Source of the DNA: Chromobotia macracanthus
Taxonomy: Eukaryota > Chordata > Actinopteri > Cypriniformes > Botiidae
Assembly: GCA_036877525.1 (NCBI GenBank)
Contig: JAZGTH010000047.1
Span: 1,479,501-1,543,500 of the forward strand
Length of the DNA stretch: 64,000 nucleotides
Direction: 5' to 3'
Shown piece by piece: positions 12,100 to 24,600 of the stretch (positions are counted from its first letter, which is position 1; the number at the start of each line of letters is the position of its first letter). Under the pieces are notes generated by a model. The model did not search any database. It worked only from the letters and a program-made list of their open reading frames with translations, and was not told where the DNA came from. The position numbers and the translations under genes are program-made.

Positions 12100-13172
12100 G
12101 TAACTATACACTTAATACTGCACTTGTTTGTACTTCGGTAAGAACTGGTGCAGAGCCAACAACCCGTCTCTGAACATGGAGAAAACTAAAGAGATGGTTG
12201 TTGACTTCAGAAGAGCACAGAATGACCTCTCTACACTAAACACTGGCGGCCTGTCTGTGGAGATTGTAAAGAGCAAAAGTTTCTCGTAAAGTTTCTTGGT
12301 GTTCACCTGGTGGAGAACCTCACCTGGTCACTCAACACTAGTTTATTAACAAAGAAAGCCCAGCAGTGGCTGTACTGTCTGAGAAGACTAAGGAAAGCAC
12401 ATCTCCCACCTACATCCTCACAAAGTTCTACAGAGGGACAATCGAGAGCATCCTGTGTCTTGGACCGCAAGACCCTTCAGTGGATAGTGAGAACAGTGGA
12501 GAAGATCATCAGGGTCTCTCTTCCCTCCATCACAGACATCTACACCTCACGCTGCATCCACAAAGCCACCAGCATTGTGGATGACCCCACACACCCCTCT
12601 CACACACTCTTTACCCTCCTGCCGTCTGGTAAACGGTACCGAAGCATTATGTTAATGATGATGAGAACTGCAATGTTGTTGAAGCAACATTGGCTCTCAC
12701 GACCAGGTTATGCAATAGTTTCTTCCCCCATGCTATCAGACCCCTCAGTACATAAAACTGGAGCTGAAGGTACACACTCATACACACACAACTGTTTATC
12801 CTCCACCCTGCATTATTTTGCACATATTAAATACTTTTGGCTGCTGAATACTTACAATGCTCATAGTCATTGTCTACGCTTATGTTAACACTTATATCTT
12901 TATTTCACCAGGATCACTCTGGATCAGAACTGTGTGCTGGTTGGCGCTGCACTGGGACATACTGTCCATTCTCTGCCCCAGAAGTCATTGTGCTATCTGG
13001 TGCTGTCTGCACGTTTGCACTTATGCACTTTATGTATAAATATTGTAGTCTTGTAGTTCTGTGTTGTTCTGTGTTTATGTAGCACCTTGATTCTGGAGAA
13101 ATGTTGTTTCGTTTCACTCTGTACTTGTATATGGTTGAAATGACAATAAACCCCTTGAAACTAAAGCTGTTC
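12100..13172 (+). mobile_element. Decayed LINE (non-LTR retrotransposon) 3' end
   Basis: The C-terminal part of a LINE reverse-transcriptase polyprotein, broken into frames. About 12139-12290 reads NWCRANNPSLNMEKTKEMVV then DFRRAQ. After a frameshift and a stop, 12310 onward reads ENLTWSLNTSLLTKKAQQWL, YCLRRLRKAH, and further on IVRTVEKIIRVSLPSITDIY, TSRCIHKATSIVDDPTHPSH and LLPSGKRYRS. This is the usual C-terminal order in abundant fish LINEs. The 3' UTR runs to a short AATAAA-containing end near 13145-13165. Frameshifts, a stop and 5' truncation show it is dead. Clade (probably L2-like) is not certain. Confidence 0.85.
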
Positions 13173-13629
13173 ATCAAGTCCAGTGAACAACTGTATGGCA
13201 GTGTAATTAAATACAGTATGTCTTACACTTCAATAGTAAGCCTTTTATTTCAAATACCGTTTGTTCTATTGTACATTATAATGTTCTTTTTATGATTGTT
13301 TTCAATTCATTAGATATATAAAATCACATATCTGTAATAATTTAGCATGAAACTTTATATTCCTTTTAGCTAATTACATAAGAATAGCAATCACACACAT
13401 TACATTAAAATAATGAAATCACACACAAAATTAGATCTTGTGCCTTTAGGAAAATAACTATGCAAGTAACTTGTAATTTTTTGTTTCAAACAGAGATGGT
13501 GATAGAGAGGCAACTGTTACAGATTGCTGCTTTAATATTCACAGTGATTTCAATAATGTAATATCAGTTATTTAATATAGCGAATCAAATTCATTAGAAT
13601 TAATGTGAAACAAAAGGAAAGCCTTTGAT
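13173..13629 (-). terminator. arg2 3' UTR with poly(A) signal
   Basis: Sequence downstream of the arg2 stop. On the minus strand AATAAA reads at 13249-13244, about 380 nt past the stop. Otherwise AT-rich with no features seen. Confidence 0.5.
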
Positions 13630-13965
13630 TTATGGATTTGGTATTTTGTAATCTGGGTCATGAGACCCCTCGCGGACCCGTCCGAAGCAGCCCAGTAACA
13701 GATCCACAGCAGCAGTTACTGTGGATCTGATCTCATCCTCTGTTCTTCCCTGCTGTGGGTTCACCTCCACCATGTCTACAGCAGAAAGGAGACCTGCAGT
13801 AATACAGCACAGTTAAGACCAACAGGCCCGTGAAAAACTATCAGGAGGGACTGTGGCAATGTAATTGATCACTTTACAATTAGTGTTCATCTGATTGGGA
13901 GAGAGACTGACAGAAAGAGAGAAAGTGATAGATAGATGATAGATAGATAGATAGATAGATAGATA

Positions 13966-14049
<84 letters not shown>

Positions 14050-17000
14050 CACTGATTATAATGTCATAATGTTGAATGTTACGGGATATATTCATACAAA
14101 CACAGTGACGATTACAAAACCTTCTCCATTCACACATGCTGATCTCACCTGTTTGACAGATGTGCTCTGTGATGTATAGCCCCTCTCTGTAGGTCAGACC
14201 TCCAACCACAGGTGTGCCGGTGGCAGGTGATACTGAAGGATCCAGTGCATCAATATCAAAACTGAGGTGAATTGGTTTCCTCACCCTGATTCATGACCAC
14301 AGAGCAGAAAAGCTTCATTGCTGGACGTTTAGGAAATTTTGACTGAATGTTTGTTCTGTCTTGTAAGACTTACTTTGAAAACATGTGATCACATGTCTGC
14401 TCCATGACTTTTGCTATTCCGAGCCGATCAACTTCTGTCATGGAGAAGCTTTTGATGCCCAGATACTGCAGGATATAACTGTGAAGTAAAGAATAATTAG
14501 GACTTCATAAAGCATCAGGAATCAGTGAAAATCATGAACCAGTAAAATAATGGAATTGTGAATGAGTGAAATAATGGAATCATGAATGAGTGAAATAATG
14601 GAAACATGAATATTGTTTTTGTTAGGCAAATGGCATTAATACTGCTGTAACAATATGATACATAACAGTAATACAGTCTACAAACTTACTGTTCTTCTGG
14701 GTCTACATCCCGAAGTCCAATGTACACAATGTCTTTAGCTGCTATACAGGGCTTTACCCATGAGAAATTTGGAATTATGGGAATCTGAGAAAGAGAACAA
14801 TTGCACAAAATATCTAAGTAATGAAAAAATCATAAAATGTAAAGATTTTTAAAAATGTTTTTAATTTAATTGTATGCTTTACAAAGACTGCTTCACAAAA
14901 ACTGTCTTTGGGATCTCAGTAAACTCCCCAAGACATTTAAGTGTATGATAAAAAACCTTAGAAGCAAGTAAAACACATTTGAAGATGCCCACCATCTCAG
15001 ACCGACACGTTGCAACATGTTACATAATGCAGTTCAATGATTTTTCTCTGTAAAGAAGCGTAAGAACCTTTTTTTAAACTTCACAAAACATTTTTTTATC
15101 TGGAATGAAATGTAACCTGGACATACATGACGTTCACTGCATTGCCTTCAGTTTGATGCAGTTCTCTGTAAAATGATTTGTAATATTTTTCTGCACACAG
15201 TGTTTTAATCAGTGTGTTAAATACTCAGATCCTGAGAACTGCAGAGCAGCTGTGGTCAGGAAGTTACAGCTGAATATTTCTCCAACAGTTTGGCAATTAG
15301 TGATGAAATATACGGCAATGTCGGCAACTGTGCAATATATTAACTGTAACACAAGATCCTGAAACAATGGAAGCTTATCAGTGACCTTCTCATGAAGCTC
15401 ATGGATGAGATAAGACAGCGGTTGCCCGTGAATGTTTCCAGTAGGTGTGGTTAAAGGTGTGTTGATGTCTGCATGCGCGTCCACCCATAAGACACTCAAC
15501 TCATTTCTTGAGGCTGCGTGACCGGAGATCGAACCAATAGCTAAACTATAAGAAAACAGACAAGGTCCTGACTCACCAAGAATATGCAAACGGATTCAAT
15601 AATGATTTCTTACTTTCAAACATTCGATGTAAAATGTTTACAGGAATACTTCACTTACTAACCCTTGTGTCACCGTTTCCCTCCTCAACAGCTCATAAAT
15701 GTTGTACAAGCCTCATATTCAGAATGTACATGTAAAGATGCTTTGAACCAAGTTTTACAGCAATCTGCAGTTATACTGAAAAGTGGATGGTTCTTGATTT
15801 GTTAACAATTGTAAAGTTTGTTTAAAACTGTAAAAGTTTTAATTGGATTTTGAATTTTGAACGTGTGGAAGTGCAAATATCAAAACTTTGGCAGAGGGCA
15901 GGATTTTGTATGAATAACAAGTTAAATGTAAGTCTGCTCCTCATAAAACTGTCAATATTTCATTTTCATACAGACTCTTCTTATGATGCTTTTTGTCTTT
16001 TGTATTGGCAGACCCAGATCACTGTATATGTTTGCAGCCATACAGGTTTGAAACAAGTCCGGTGATGTTGATCTTTTTTCTAGAATGAAGAATCAGAAGT
16101 AGACAATAACCTGTGGTCTCCTCCCAGCATCACACAAGTGTTGCCGTCACCCTTGACTTTCTGCACAGCTCCTGCAAGCAGCTCATTTGCACGACCCACC
16201 GCTCTCGGCATCTTCACCCTGCCAATCGGCTCATCATCAGGAATGTCCTCAAATGTCAGATTTCCATAATCCTTCACTGTACAACCTGGATTTTTAAAAA
16301 CTTGATTCAGATTATGTTTAATGAGTACTGGAAAGGATTACATAGCAAGTTAAATTGTGACTGTATTTACAATACAACATTTCTTAGTACATGCTTCCAA
16401 AAAATAACATATTTAAGGACAAAAGTTGTCTGTGAATGGCTAAAACACTCTTGATAACAGACACTGTGCCCGACCAGGCCTGTATAAGAGCTGTAAAGTC
16501 ACTTACACAGTAGCATGGCTTTAAGCACAGCTGGAATTCAGTATTGACTAATGAGCAACCAGGACCAGAACTAACGTTTCAGAAACTCACTTCTGTTTTA
16601 CACAATATCAACTCAAAGTTATGGAGTAACAGGATAAAACATTGCTGCTAACAGAAATCAGTTACTACTGCAAACCAAACAGAGGGGTGAAACGGGTCAG
16701 CGCTCCTCCTGTTAGACTGCAACTCCAGAAATAAAAAAATAAAATAAAAACAAATAAAAGACAGCACAAGCCAATCACTGATGCATCACTGAATACATGA
16801 TACTCTCGCTGAAGAACAGCCAGAAAAATACAGAAACTTTACCTTTAAAAGCACTCAGTTATTTTAGCTTTATTACTTTTATATGTGACTATGGTAACAA
16901 CAGTAATTTCATGGAAAGATTCACAGAGGGGTGTGTCATTGCATAACTAAGTTGAGTAATGGAGAGTTAACAAATAACATTGGACATTACCTTAATGTTC

Positions 17001-17925
17001 TTCAACATTTATGTGTGCAGAAGAAAAGTATATTTTTATGTGTTTAACACATCTGAATGGCCACTTCAAATAATTTCAATAATTGCAGTTCAGATAAACA
17101 GCCCTGTGGATAGTCCTAATAATAATTATTCACGAATGACATTAATGTTGAGTAAAGTAAATGTGTGGTATACATTGTATTGACACTGCTCGACAATACT
17201 TATATTGTACATCCTAATCACTAATTATATTATTCGTCAGAATAATATTCTGAATATTAATATTATCACAATAATATTATTATTGCAGTTTCGTCTTAAG
17301 AGCTAAATTACATTTACACCCAAAACGACTTGCAAACGAGGAAGGTTGCTAGTAAAGCATTTTTTAGCCAGACAACAACATGAAAGAGAGATTTTTGGAT
17401 TAGTTCAGTGCTAGTAGTAGAGGAGGAGTGATCTATGAGATCATCAATGAGATCATCAGGAGTAGGATCATCAGGAGTGATCTGAGAGATCATCAGGAGT
17501 GATCTATGAGATCAGGAGATCATCAGGAGTGATCTGTGAGATCATCAGGAGTGATGTGTGAGATCATCAGGAGTGATGTGTGAGATCATCAGGAGTGATG
17601 TGTGAGATCATCAGGAGTGATGTGTGAGATCAGGGGTGATGTGTTAGCGGTGTAATAACGGTACCTTGCTCTTTAAGCTTGTGCATCAGTCCTGCAGCCC
17701 GGATCAGATCTGGTCCTCTCTGCACACCATCCCTCCTCTGCAGTGATGAGCAGCATGCACATCAACATTATGAACATGAAGTCATCAGATGAAGTGTGGC
17801 TGGTGCTCAGGGAGTCTCACCTGTCCTTCAGAGAAAGGAGCACCTATTATCCCCACACAGTGATGATGATGATGATGATGAAGTCTGACCGCAGTGACGG
17901 CGGCGCGCAGCCCGCGCAGCCTCAT
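13630..17925 (-). CDS. arg2: Arginase, probably mitochondrial type 2
   Basis: Hydrolyses L-arginine to ornithine and urea. Coding exons in transcript order: 17925-17821, 17737-17665, 16285-16111, 15545-15386, 14784-14690, 14478-14374, 14285-14149, 13793-13630; all phases agree, giving 337 residues. Mn ligands are all present: H117 (GGDHS), D140/H142/D144 (VDAHADIN) and D248/D250 (SFDIDALDP). The start MRLRGLRAAVTAVRL is arginine-rich without acids, as expected of a mitochondrial presequence, and is preceded in frame by a stop (TGA, GTG, ATG). VDAHADIN and the presequence favour type 2 over type 1. Residues 16-22 are seven consecutive histidines, just before CVGIIGAPF. The C-terminus (HDPDYKIPNP) is shorter than the human ARG2 tail. 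The exon-4 donor GTCACT is weak. Confidence 0.93.
13927..14049. repeat. (GATA)n-(GACA)n-(GATA)n microsatellite
   Basis: A compound tetranucleotide array in the last arg2 intron: GATA units, about eleven GACA units (roughly 13967-14010), then GATA units again. Same composition as the Bkm-type simple repeats of vertebrates. Confidence 0.95.
17424..17641. repeat. Short minisatellite, about 22-bp unit
   Basis: About ten imperfect copies of a unit like gatcatcaggagtgatgtgt within arg2 intron 2. It ends about 25 bp from the exon-2 donor (exon edge at 17665). Confidence 0.9.
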
Positions 17926-18606
17926 CACTCACGCGCAGTGTGAGCGACCGGAGCGCGTCACGGGAGTGACGACCTCTCATAAGTTAGTCAATATTATACT
18001 GGAAGTTAATGTAAGACTTCAGCTCTGACGCGTTATTTCAGTATGAACCTCCTCCTGCGCTTTATATGAATACATCTAATGTAATCATGACGGGTCGATC
18101 TGAAGTCTTAACTTCATATGCTTCACTTATTCACAAGATATCAGAGTTATATCGGGGCATATTGATTTAGTCAGCACAAACATGGACTAATGTTCTCAGA
18201 TCAGTTTCACACAGCGCACACTGACACTTGCTCATTGTTGTAATGGCAGGGGTTTTGCGTCAGAAACCACGTCACATCAAGCAGAGAAAGTCATTCACAT
18301 TCAGATTAATGTCTGTTTAATGTTTAATGTTCTGACCCCACTTCCCTTCACTCAAACACAAGCGCATCTTTTATCAGGGCTGTCAGAGAAACACATCCAG
18401 CTGCATTACAGATGTCACTTCATGCCATAAAACATTTAAACATCATGTCACTGTTATATACATTGTAAGTGGAGGCGTGTGGCATTCGCTCATTTGTGCC
18501 GTTTTACATCTGCATACGTCCAGACACAGAAGGTCACACAACTCGGAGGTCGAGCAGTCTGATGAGACTGAAAGCGGCTCTGCTGAGGTGCTTCTACTGC
18601 TCAAGA
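17926..18606 (-). promoter_or_regulatory. arg2 upstream region / heatr1 3' end
   Basis: Only about 680 bp separate the arg2 start codon from the heatr1 stop (18607), both on the minus strand. A small CpG-rich patch at 17895-17970 overlaps the arg2 start and is a likely core promoter. ATTAAA variants for the heatr1 transcript read at about 18328-18316 on the minus strand. No clear boundary between the two roles. Confidence 0.45.
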
Positions 18607-21600
18607 TTAAAAGTAGTTCTGCAGCGGTTCACCGAGGACAATCTCCATCTCATGAATGACCTTCTGTACCTGCTGCTCAACCTCCTCACATTCATCTGAG
18701 AGAACAAGAGACGGAGTAAATACAACCGGTCAGAAAGCAGGGTTTCTGTAATGACTGTGACTCCCACAAAACATGTAACCTGAATGTGTCGCTGTGGATA
18801 AAAGCATCTACAATAAAAAATGTGTAAAATAAGATTTATGAAGTCTGTGGCATCAGATCTTTTAAAATCTATTTACAGGTTTTTTTGGAGGCACTTAGTA
18901 TGAAGTAAATATGATATGTTATAACTGTTAATGAGTTACTAACTGCTAAACAAACACTGGTTATTATTCAATTCTGATGAGAACGATTTTGCAGGTCTGT
19001 TATTGTGGTATGACTTCTAATGTGACGCTCTAAACACTACATAAAAACTGTGGTTCATCTCTTTACATGTCATGGTTCTTAAATCAAATAACCTGCAAAG
19101 TGAACCAGACCTGAAGATGCTAGCTACACAAGACTGATTTAACCCTTTGTTGTCAAGGTTACATTAGTTCAATAACCATGTTGAACTAATGTAAACACAT
19201 ATGTGTTCTGTGTGTTTACATATGGACACTGTTCTTACCCTCCATGAGCTCGGCCAGGAACGGGATGGTCTCTGGTAGAAGAACCATGTAGTTCTCTCTT
19301 AGCTTGCTCGCCATCTCCAGCAACATGAGCAATGCTGAGAAACGCACCTGCACAAAAACATTTACTTTCACTTCTGTATAAAATTTAGACAGAGGATTCA
19401 AACCAAATGATAAAACAAACTAATGACCACTTTCATTGCATAAAATAATCAAATACTTAACATTTAAATAAATAGTAAATTTAGAATAATTGCTTCATTA
19501 TTTGCCTTACACCCCCATAGAGATATTTTTACTTTATCTACACTTTTAACATTCATTGTGTGCACATACTGGCCTTCGTCCAACACTTTTTTTTGAGTTA
19601 ATTTGTGACTGAAACTTATTAAAATTCACTCTCGCACATCTGGGACATGCCTGAGTTGCAACACTATTGGAAATAATTCAATGGCTCGCAATTTTCACAT
19701 GTATCGCAATGTGCATCATGTTGTGAGGGAGTTAGCATTAGCACCAGGTAAATGCATCACTTCCTGCACACCTTTGGTGAGCTGTGACGAGTCTTGAGCA
19801 GAATCTGATAATTGAGAACTTTCCACTGCGAGTCGTCTCCCATGGCAACAGCAAACTGGCCGATACAGGGCACCAAATGTTTGGTGATGTGGGTCTTGTA
19901 GACCTCCTCATCTCCAGTTGTATTCTCCAACTTCACAAACACACAAAATTCAAACTAATTACAAAGCTTATAACATCACAACTGTGCGCATGTTTTTATT
20001 AACCTTCATTTGACCTTAAAACTGCATTAAAAACGGCATAAAAAATTCATGCTTATTGTGCACCCACAGGACTTCTCAGAAAACTCCAGATTTCCACAAA
20101 ACTGTAACTTATTCACAAATTTCTGAACATCTTCAGCCATCCTTATGTTACTGTGGGAATTATGCTGTGGCTACAAAAAAAATGAAACTTGGCTTTTTTA
20201 AATTAGCTATTATTTTATTCAAATAAAACTTTTGTTATGCAATAAAAGAAATTAATATGTTGGCATGATTACACTTTTCTCTTCGTTACAAATTTTTTTT
20301 ATCTTTTACCTTCAGATGAAATGGTTTTTAACATCATCAAAATCATTTCAGTCAAGTGAGCCTAAACTTTTGACCGGTAGTTTTTACTAGTCTGTTTTTG
20401 ACGTGGTAATTGTGGGTTCAGGGTTGTTTTCTTGTTAATGGTCTTTAAAAAAGGTTTAAAGTAAATTATCAGTGTGAGTGTTACACTGACCTGATCCACT
20501 AGGGGGCCCAAGAGAGCATCAGCCCTCTCCTTACTGAGGAAACGCTTGGTATCATAGAGGAAGATCTTATGGAGGCAGTCTAACACATACTGCAGCAGCA
20601 GGCTGCTTTTCATCACATTATCATTGTCATCATCTGAATCAAAGAAGGCTTCGTCTACGCAGGAGGGATGAGAGTCAAATTATATTAATTGTAAAGAGGT
20701 CACTGCATCAACAAACGCCTTAATGAAGCACTGCAGGGGTTTTACTGCAGACTTAAAGATGCATCCATTCATAATCTCTTACCTGTGTGTGTGACACTGA
20801 GCTGACGGAGCAGCTCTGAAAAGGGTTTGACCAGCTGTCCAGCAAACAACACAAACAGCCCTTTGAGTCTGTCTGCGATACGATCGGCCAGTCTGTAGAA
20901 GGTCATCTGCCGGTCCTTAGAAGCTCCATCCATCTTTGACCAGTCAAACAACTGCAGGAGTGAGAAGAGGCGATCAGAAAACACTCATCTACACTGCTCA
21001 AGAGACAATGACAGATGACTTCTGAATCTGTATTTGACTGCTACATTGTCTGGTTGATTAATCAGCTAATATTTCACATGCTATTTAGCTGATATGAAGT
21101 TAATAATAATGCCTGCTCAATTCACTTCCAACAGTTTTTAACCAGCATGTTTTAGTTAACCAACTAAACTGTTAGTATTTTATTATAAGTAATATTTTTT
21201 GTCCAGTAAACATTGTTTAACTTGAGCAATTGTTTTTTTTATTTGATACCATTAGGTGCAGCATTAAACATTTTAAAATAAGACTATACAGAAAAGACAA
21301 GCAACTTCACTTGACATGCTTGTATCAGCAGACTCACACTGCAGTTATACAGTTTAAGAGCGTGTGTGAACTGAACGCGTGACCTTTGTGCTGACAATGC
21401 AATGCTTTACCAATTGAGCTAAATGAACTTAATATTTCAACTGGTCTGTCTAGCAGAAGCTGTGCAACTCAAACTGCGGTGCAGGGTGAGTTTTAGCTAC
21501 GCAGCTACAAATTGTTACTTTGACAACGTGAAAGCATTTTCCTGCACTTACCTTGAAGAAGAGCGGCCTAAATGTGACCTCTGAAAGTTTCATAACCATC

Positions 21601-24600
21601 ACCAGCAGACAGTCGATCACACTGCCCTCGATCTCACCAGTCCTCTTCAGATCTCCCTGTTACCACAACAATATTAATGTCAAACATACCAATACCTGCA
21701 TTTCAGAGGAAAACTGTGTGTAGAGAGGAGGTTGTTCAGTACCTGACAATGTTGTGCGCGGAAGTCGAGAGCAGACAGGAAGAAGGAAGTGAGCTCTGAT
21801 TGGTGGTGGTTGAGCTGGTCTTTCTCCATGTGAGCGATATGTTCCCTCAGGATGTTCATCAGTGGACCGATCCGATTCTGTGACGTAAAGACCAACATTA
21901 AAATGTCAATACAAGAAACAGTTCACAGTTATATTTCCTCAGACTTGATTATTCAGCTACTGCTGTTTTCAACAGTGGTTTAACAGGCCAAACACAGACC
22001 CAGACAAACAAAAGTAAACAATGTCTCAAAAAAGACATTTCAATGTGTATTTTAAAGTATTGACATTGGCTAACATTTTTGGTTTTTAATTCTTTTAAGC
22101 TCTCAGCACTCATAATTTACAGCAGAAAATAGACTGTTGCATAAATCATGTTTATCATTCCAGTTAGACATTCATCTAACTTCCATTTAGCATTCCTTTC
22201 CATGGCCTGCAACCACCATGTTTAAACAAGACTAGGAGCACATTCTCCTGGCTCCACATACAGGTCTGTGGGCATCTTTCCTGCACTATGTAGAGCACTG
22301 CATGTGTGTGAACTCCCAATCCTACCTGCTGTTTATGCTCCATGCTGCAGTAGCACTTGGTGACGGTGGGAATGAGGACCCTGGATGGCACCTTTGTGGC
22401 AATAGTAGCACTGAGAGACCCGAGACGCGCAGTGAGCTGAGGCCAGTCTGTCAGTCGCTCTGCTAGCGAAGTTAAGCGTGTGACCTACAGTATCACAGAT
22501 AAATGAGATGATTGAATTGAATTGAATAAAAAAAAAGCTCTGAATCATGTCATGATGTTTGTTTTACAGGCTGTAGCAGGCCACAGTGCTGATACTGACC
22601 TGTGAGATGGTGTCCTGCAGGTAGGGGCTGATAAAGTGTGGCAGTGTCTCCGACACGCGCTGCAGGGCGGTCACGGCGCTCAGCAGATACATTTCATTGG
22701 TCAACAGATCCTTCCTCTCCTTCAGAGTGCTCAGCACTGCCGGCATGAGCCTGACACACAGTAAACACATCAATACACGCACCCGGAAAACTACATTAAG
22801 TGTTCTGAGATGACAGTAATAAACTCAAATGTGAAGCATAAAATAAATTCTTCTTTAAAGCTTCCTTGCAGTTATTTTCTTAACGTGAATAAAGAATTTA
22901 AATTCTAAACAACTGAAACAACCTGACAGCTAAAATCTTCAAACTATATAAAACAACATGAAAGTTCTCAATGTCTAATGACATATAAATGATTTCTCTC
23001 TTCTGTTCCTTCTGTCCGTACTGAGCAAGCTGCTCCTTCTGACTGAAACTCTGAAATGAATTTGAAGCTACACAATATGGTGTCCCGGGAACATTTTACA
23101 ATTAAGCTTGAGAATGAGGCATTTAACTGTAAATGTGTTTAATGTTGTATATTCTGCTTGATTTAATTGCATTGGCTTTCTTGCTCACCACATTTAAGCC
23201 CCTAAAACACAGTCCTTTAGCAGGGGTGCTAATTCACTAGTGGCACGAGTATTTCACTACAGTGTTCTGTTCTCATCTTAAGCAAATGAAGCACCATTAA
23301 CAGACCTGAACATCATAAAAATCATGGGTGGCAGCATGGCACCGTTTGTCTTCACATGTTGGCATATCACCAGTCAGTGTAACAGTACCTGTGAAACTGA
23401 GGTACAGCGAGGGCCTTCAGTGTGCTGGTCACCTCCGCCACACACAGCAGGGCACTGCCCATCACGTTCTTCTCCTCGTCTGAATTAGCCACCAGCTCTA
23501 CAGATTTGTTTAGCACCGGGACAAACGCTTCCTGGTGGCCCGAGCCAAAACTGCGGCACAGGAGCTTGAGGCTGTAAAGGGCCGTCTGGCGATTGACAGC
23601 CTGCTCTTCTTCCTCCTGTGAATTGACCTGCCCGTGACCCCGTCCCACAATATTCAGGAGATCACCAATCAGCTCAAGCAACACAGCAACCTGACAGAGA
23701 AACAATCCAGTGATGAATGAACACAGAACACAACTTGCTTCTGACTAACTGTGTTATATTAATTAACACTTGCAGGTGGTAGTCAATGTTTTTAAAGAAG
23801 ACACTGCTTATTTATAAAAGTATACTAAATAATTATACTGCTTCACTACTAACTATGACGCTTATTAAATGACAGGATTTATATCCAGGAATATTAAACT
23901 GTGTGAGGTCTTGTACCTGTTCTTCCTGCCACTGTGTCTTCTGCTGCAGTTTGTTATTGAGTAACTCCATGGCCTTCCTCCTGACAGACGCCAGCTGATT
24001 TCCCATCAGACCCCTCATTACTGTGATGAAGGTGTCCATGGGCAGAAGGGCATTCACCTGAAAGCGTAACAACACACATATGTATTCTAATATTTTCAAT
24101 AGTTAATATAAACAAACTTAGGCCATAGTCTATACTAGATGTATGAAGTACAGTATCACTTGAAAGTTTAAAAACCAAATGTAACTTTAGGAATTTTGTT
24201 ATGACGATAAAAAATTCTAAATAAATTCAATTCTAGCATCTTTAATGTAGTCATCCTCAAGATTTCAATGTGGGTGTATTTTTGAAGTCCATCCTAAAAT
24301 AAAAAAGCAAATGACCTACAAACTGTTTTGATGTGCGTCACAGTCAAACCTGGTTAAGATACATCGCTTGCTACTTTATAACTTGCTACTTCACTCTGCA
24401 ATAGTTTGATTAATGCAGATACCTTGTCCAGAGTGTCATAGGACTTGCTGAGCAGAGCTCTCCAGAACTTAGTCGTGGGTTTGTCCGAATTATCCTCCAC
24501 ACATTGAGCAACTGCATGGATGTATCGCAGAACCTCCTCCAGCAGACTAATTGAGAAACATAAATATTATAACCACCAATCAATATACAATTCAGCTCGC

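Noticed and set aside
12310..12888. 192-residue open frame that looks like a gene
   Set aside because: It is the broken C-terminal part of a LINE reverse transcriptase, with frameshifts and no intact start.
15209..15385. Read-through extension of arg2 exon 4 (KVTDKLPLFQ and onward)
   Set aside because: Joining at 15386 to the exon at 14784 gives ELHEK-IPIIPNFSW, matching arginases; the extension does not.
17861..17880. Poly-His as cloning-vector contamination
   Set aside because: It lies within a native first exon with matching splice donor, presequence and downstream arginase exons; no vector sequence around it.
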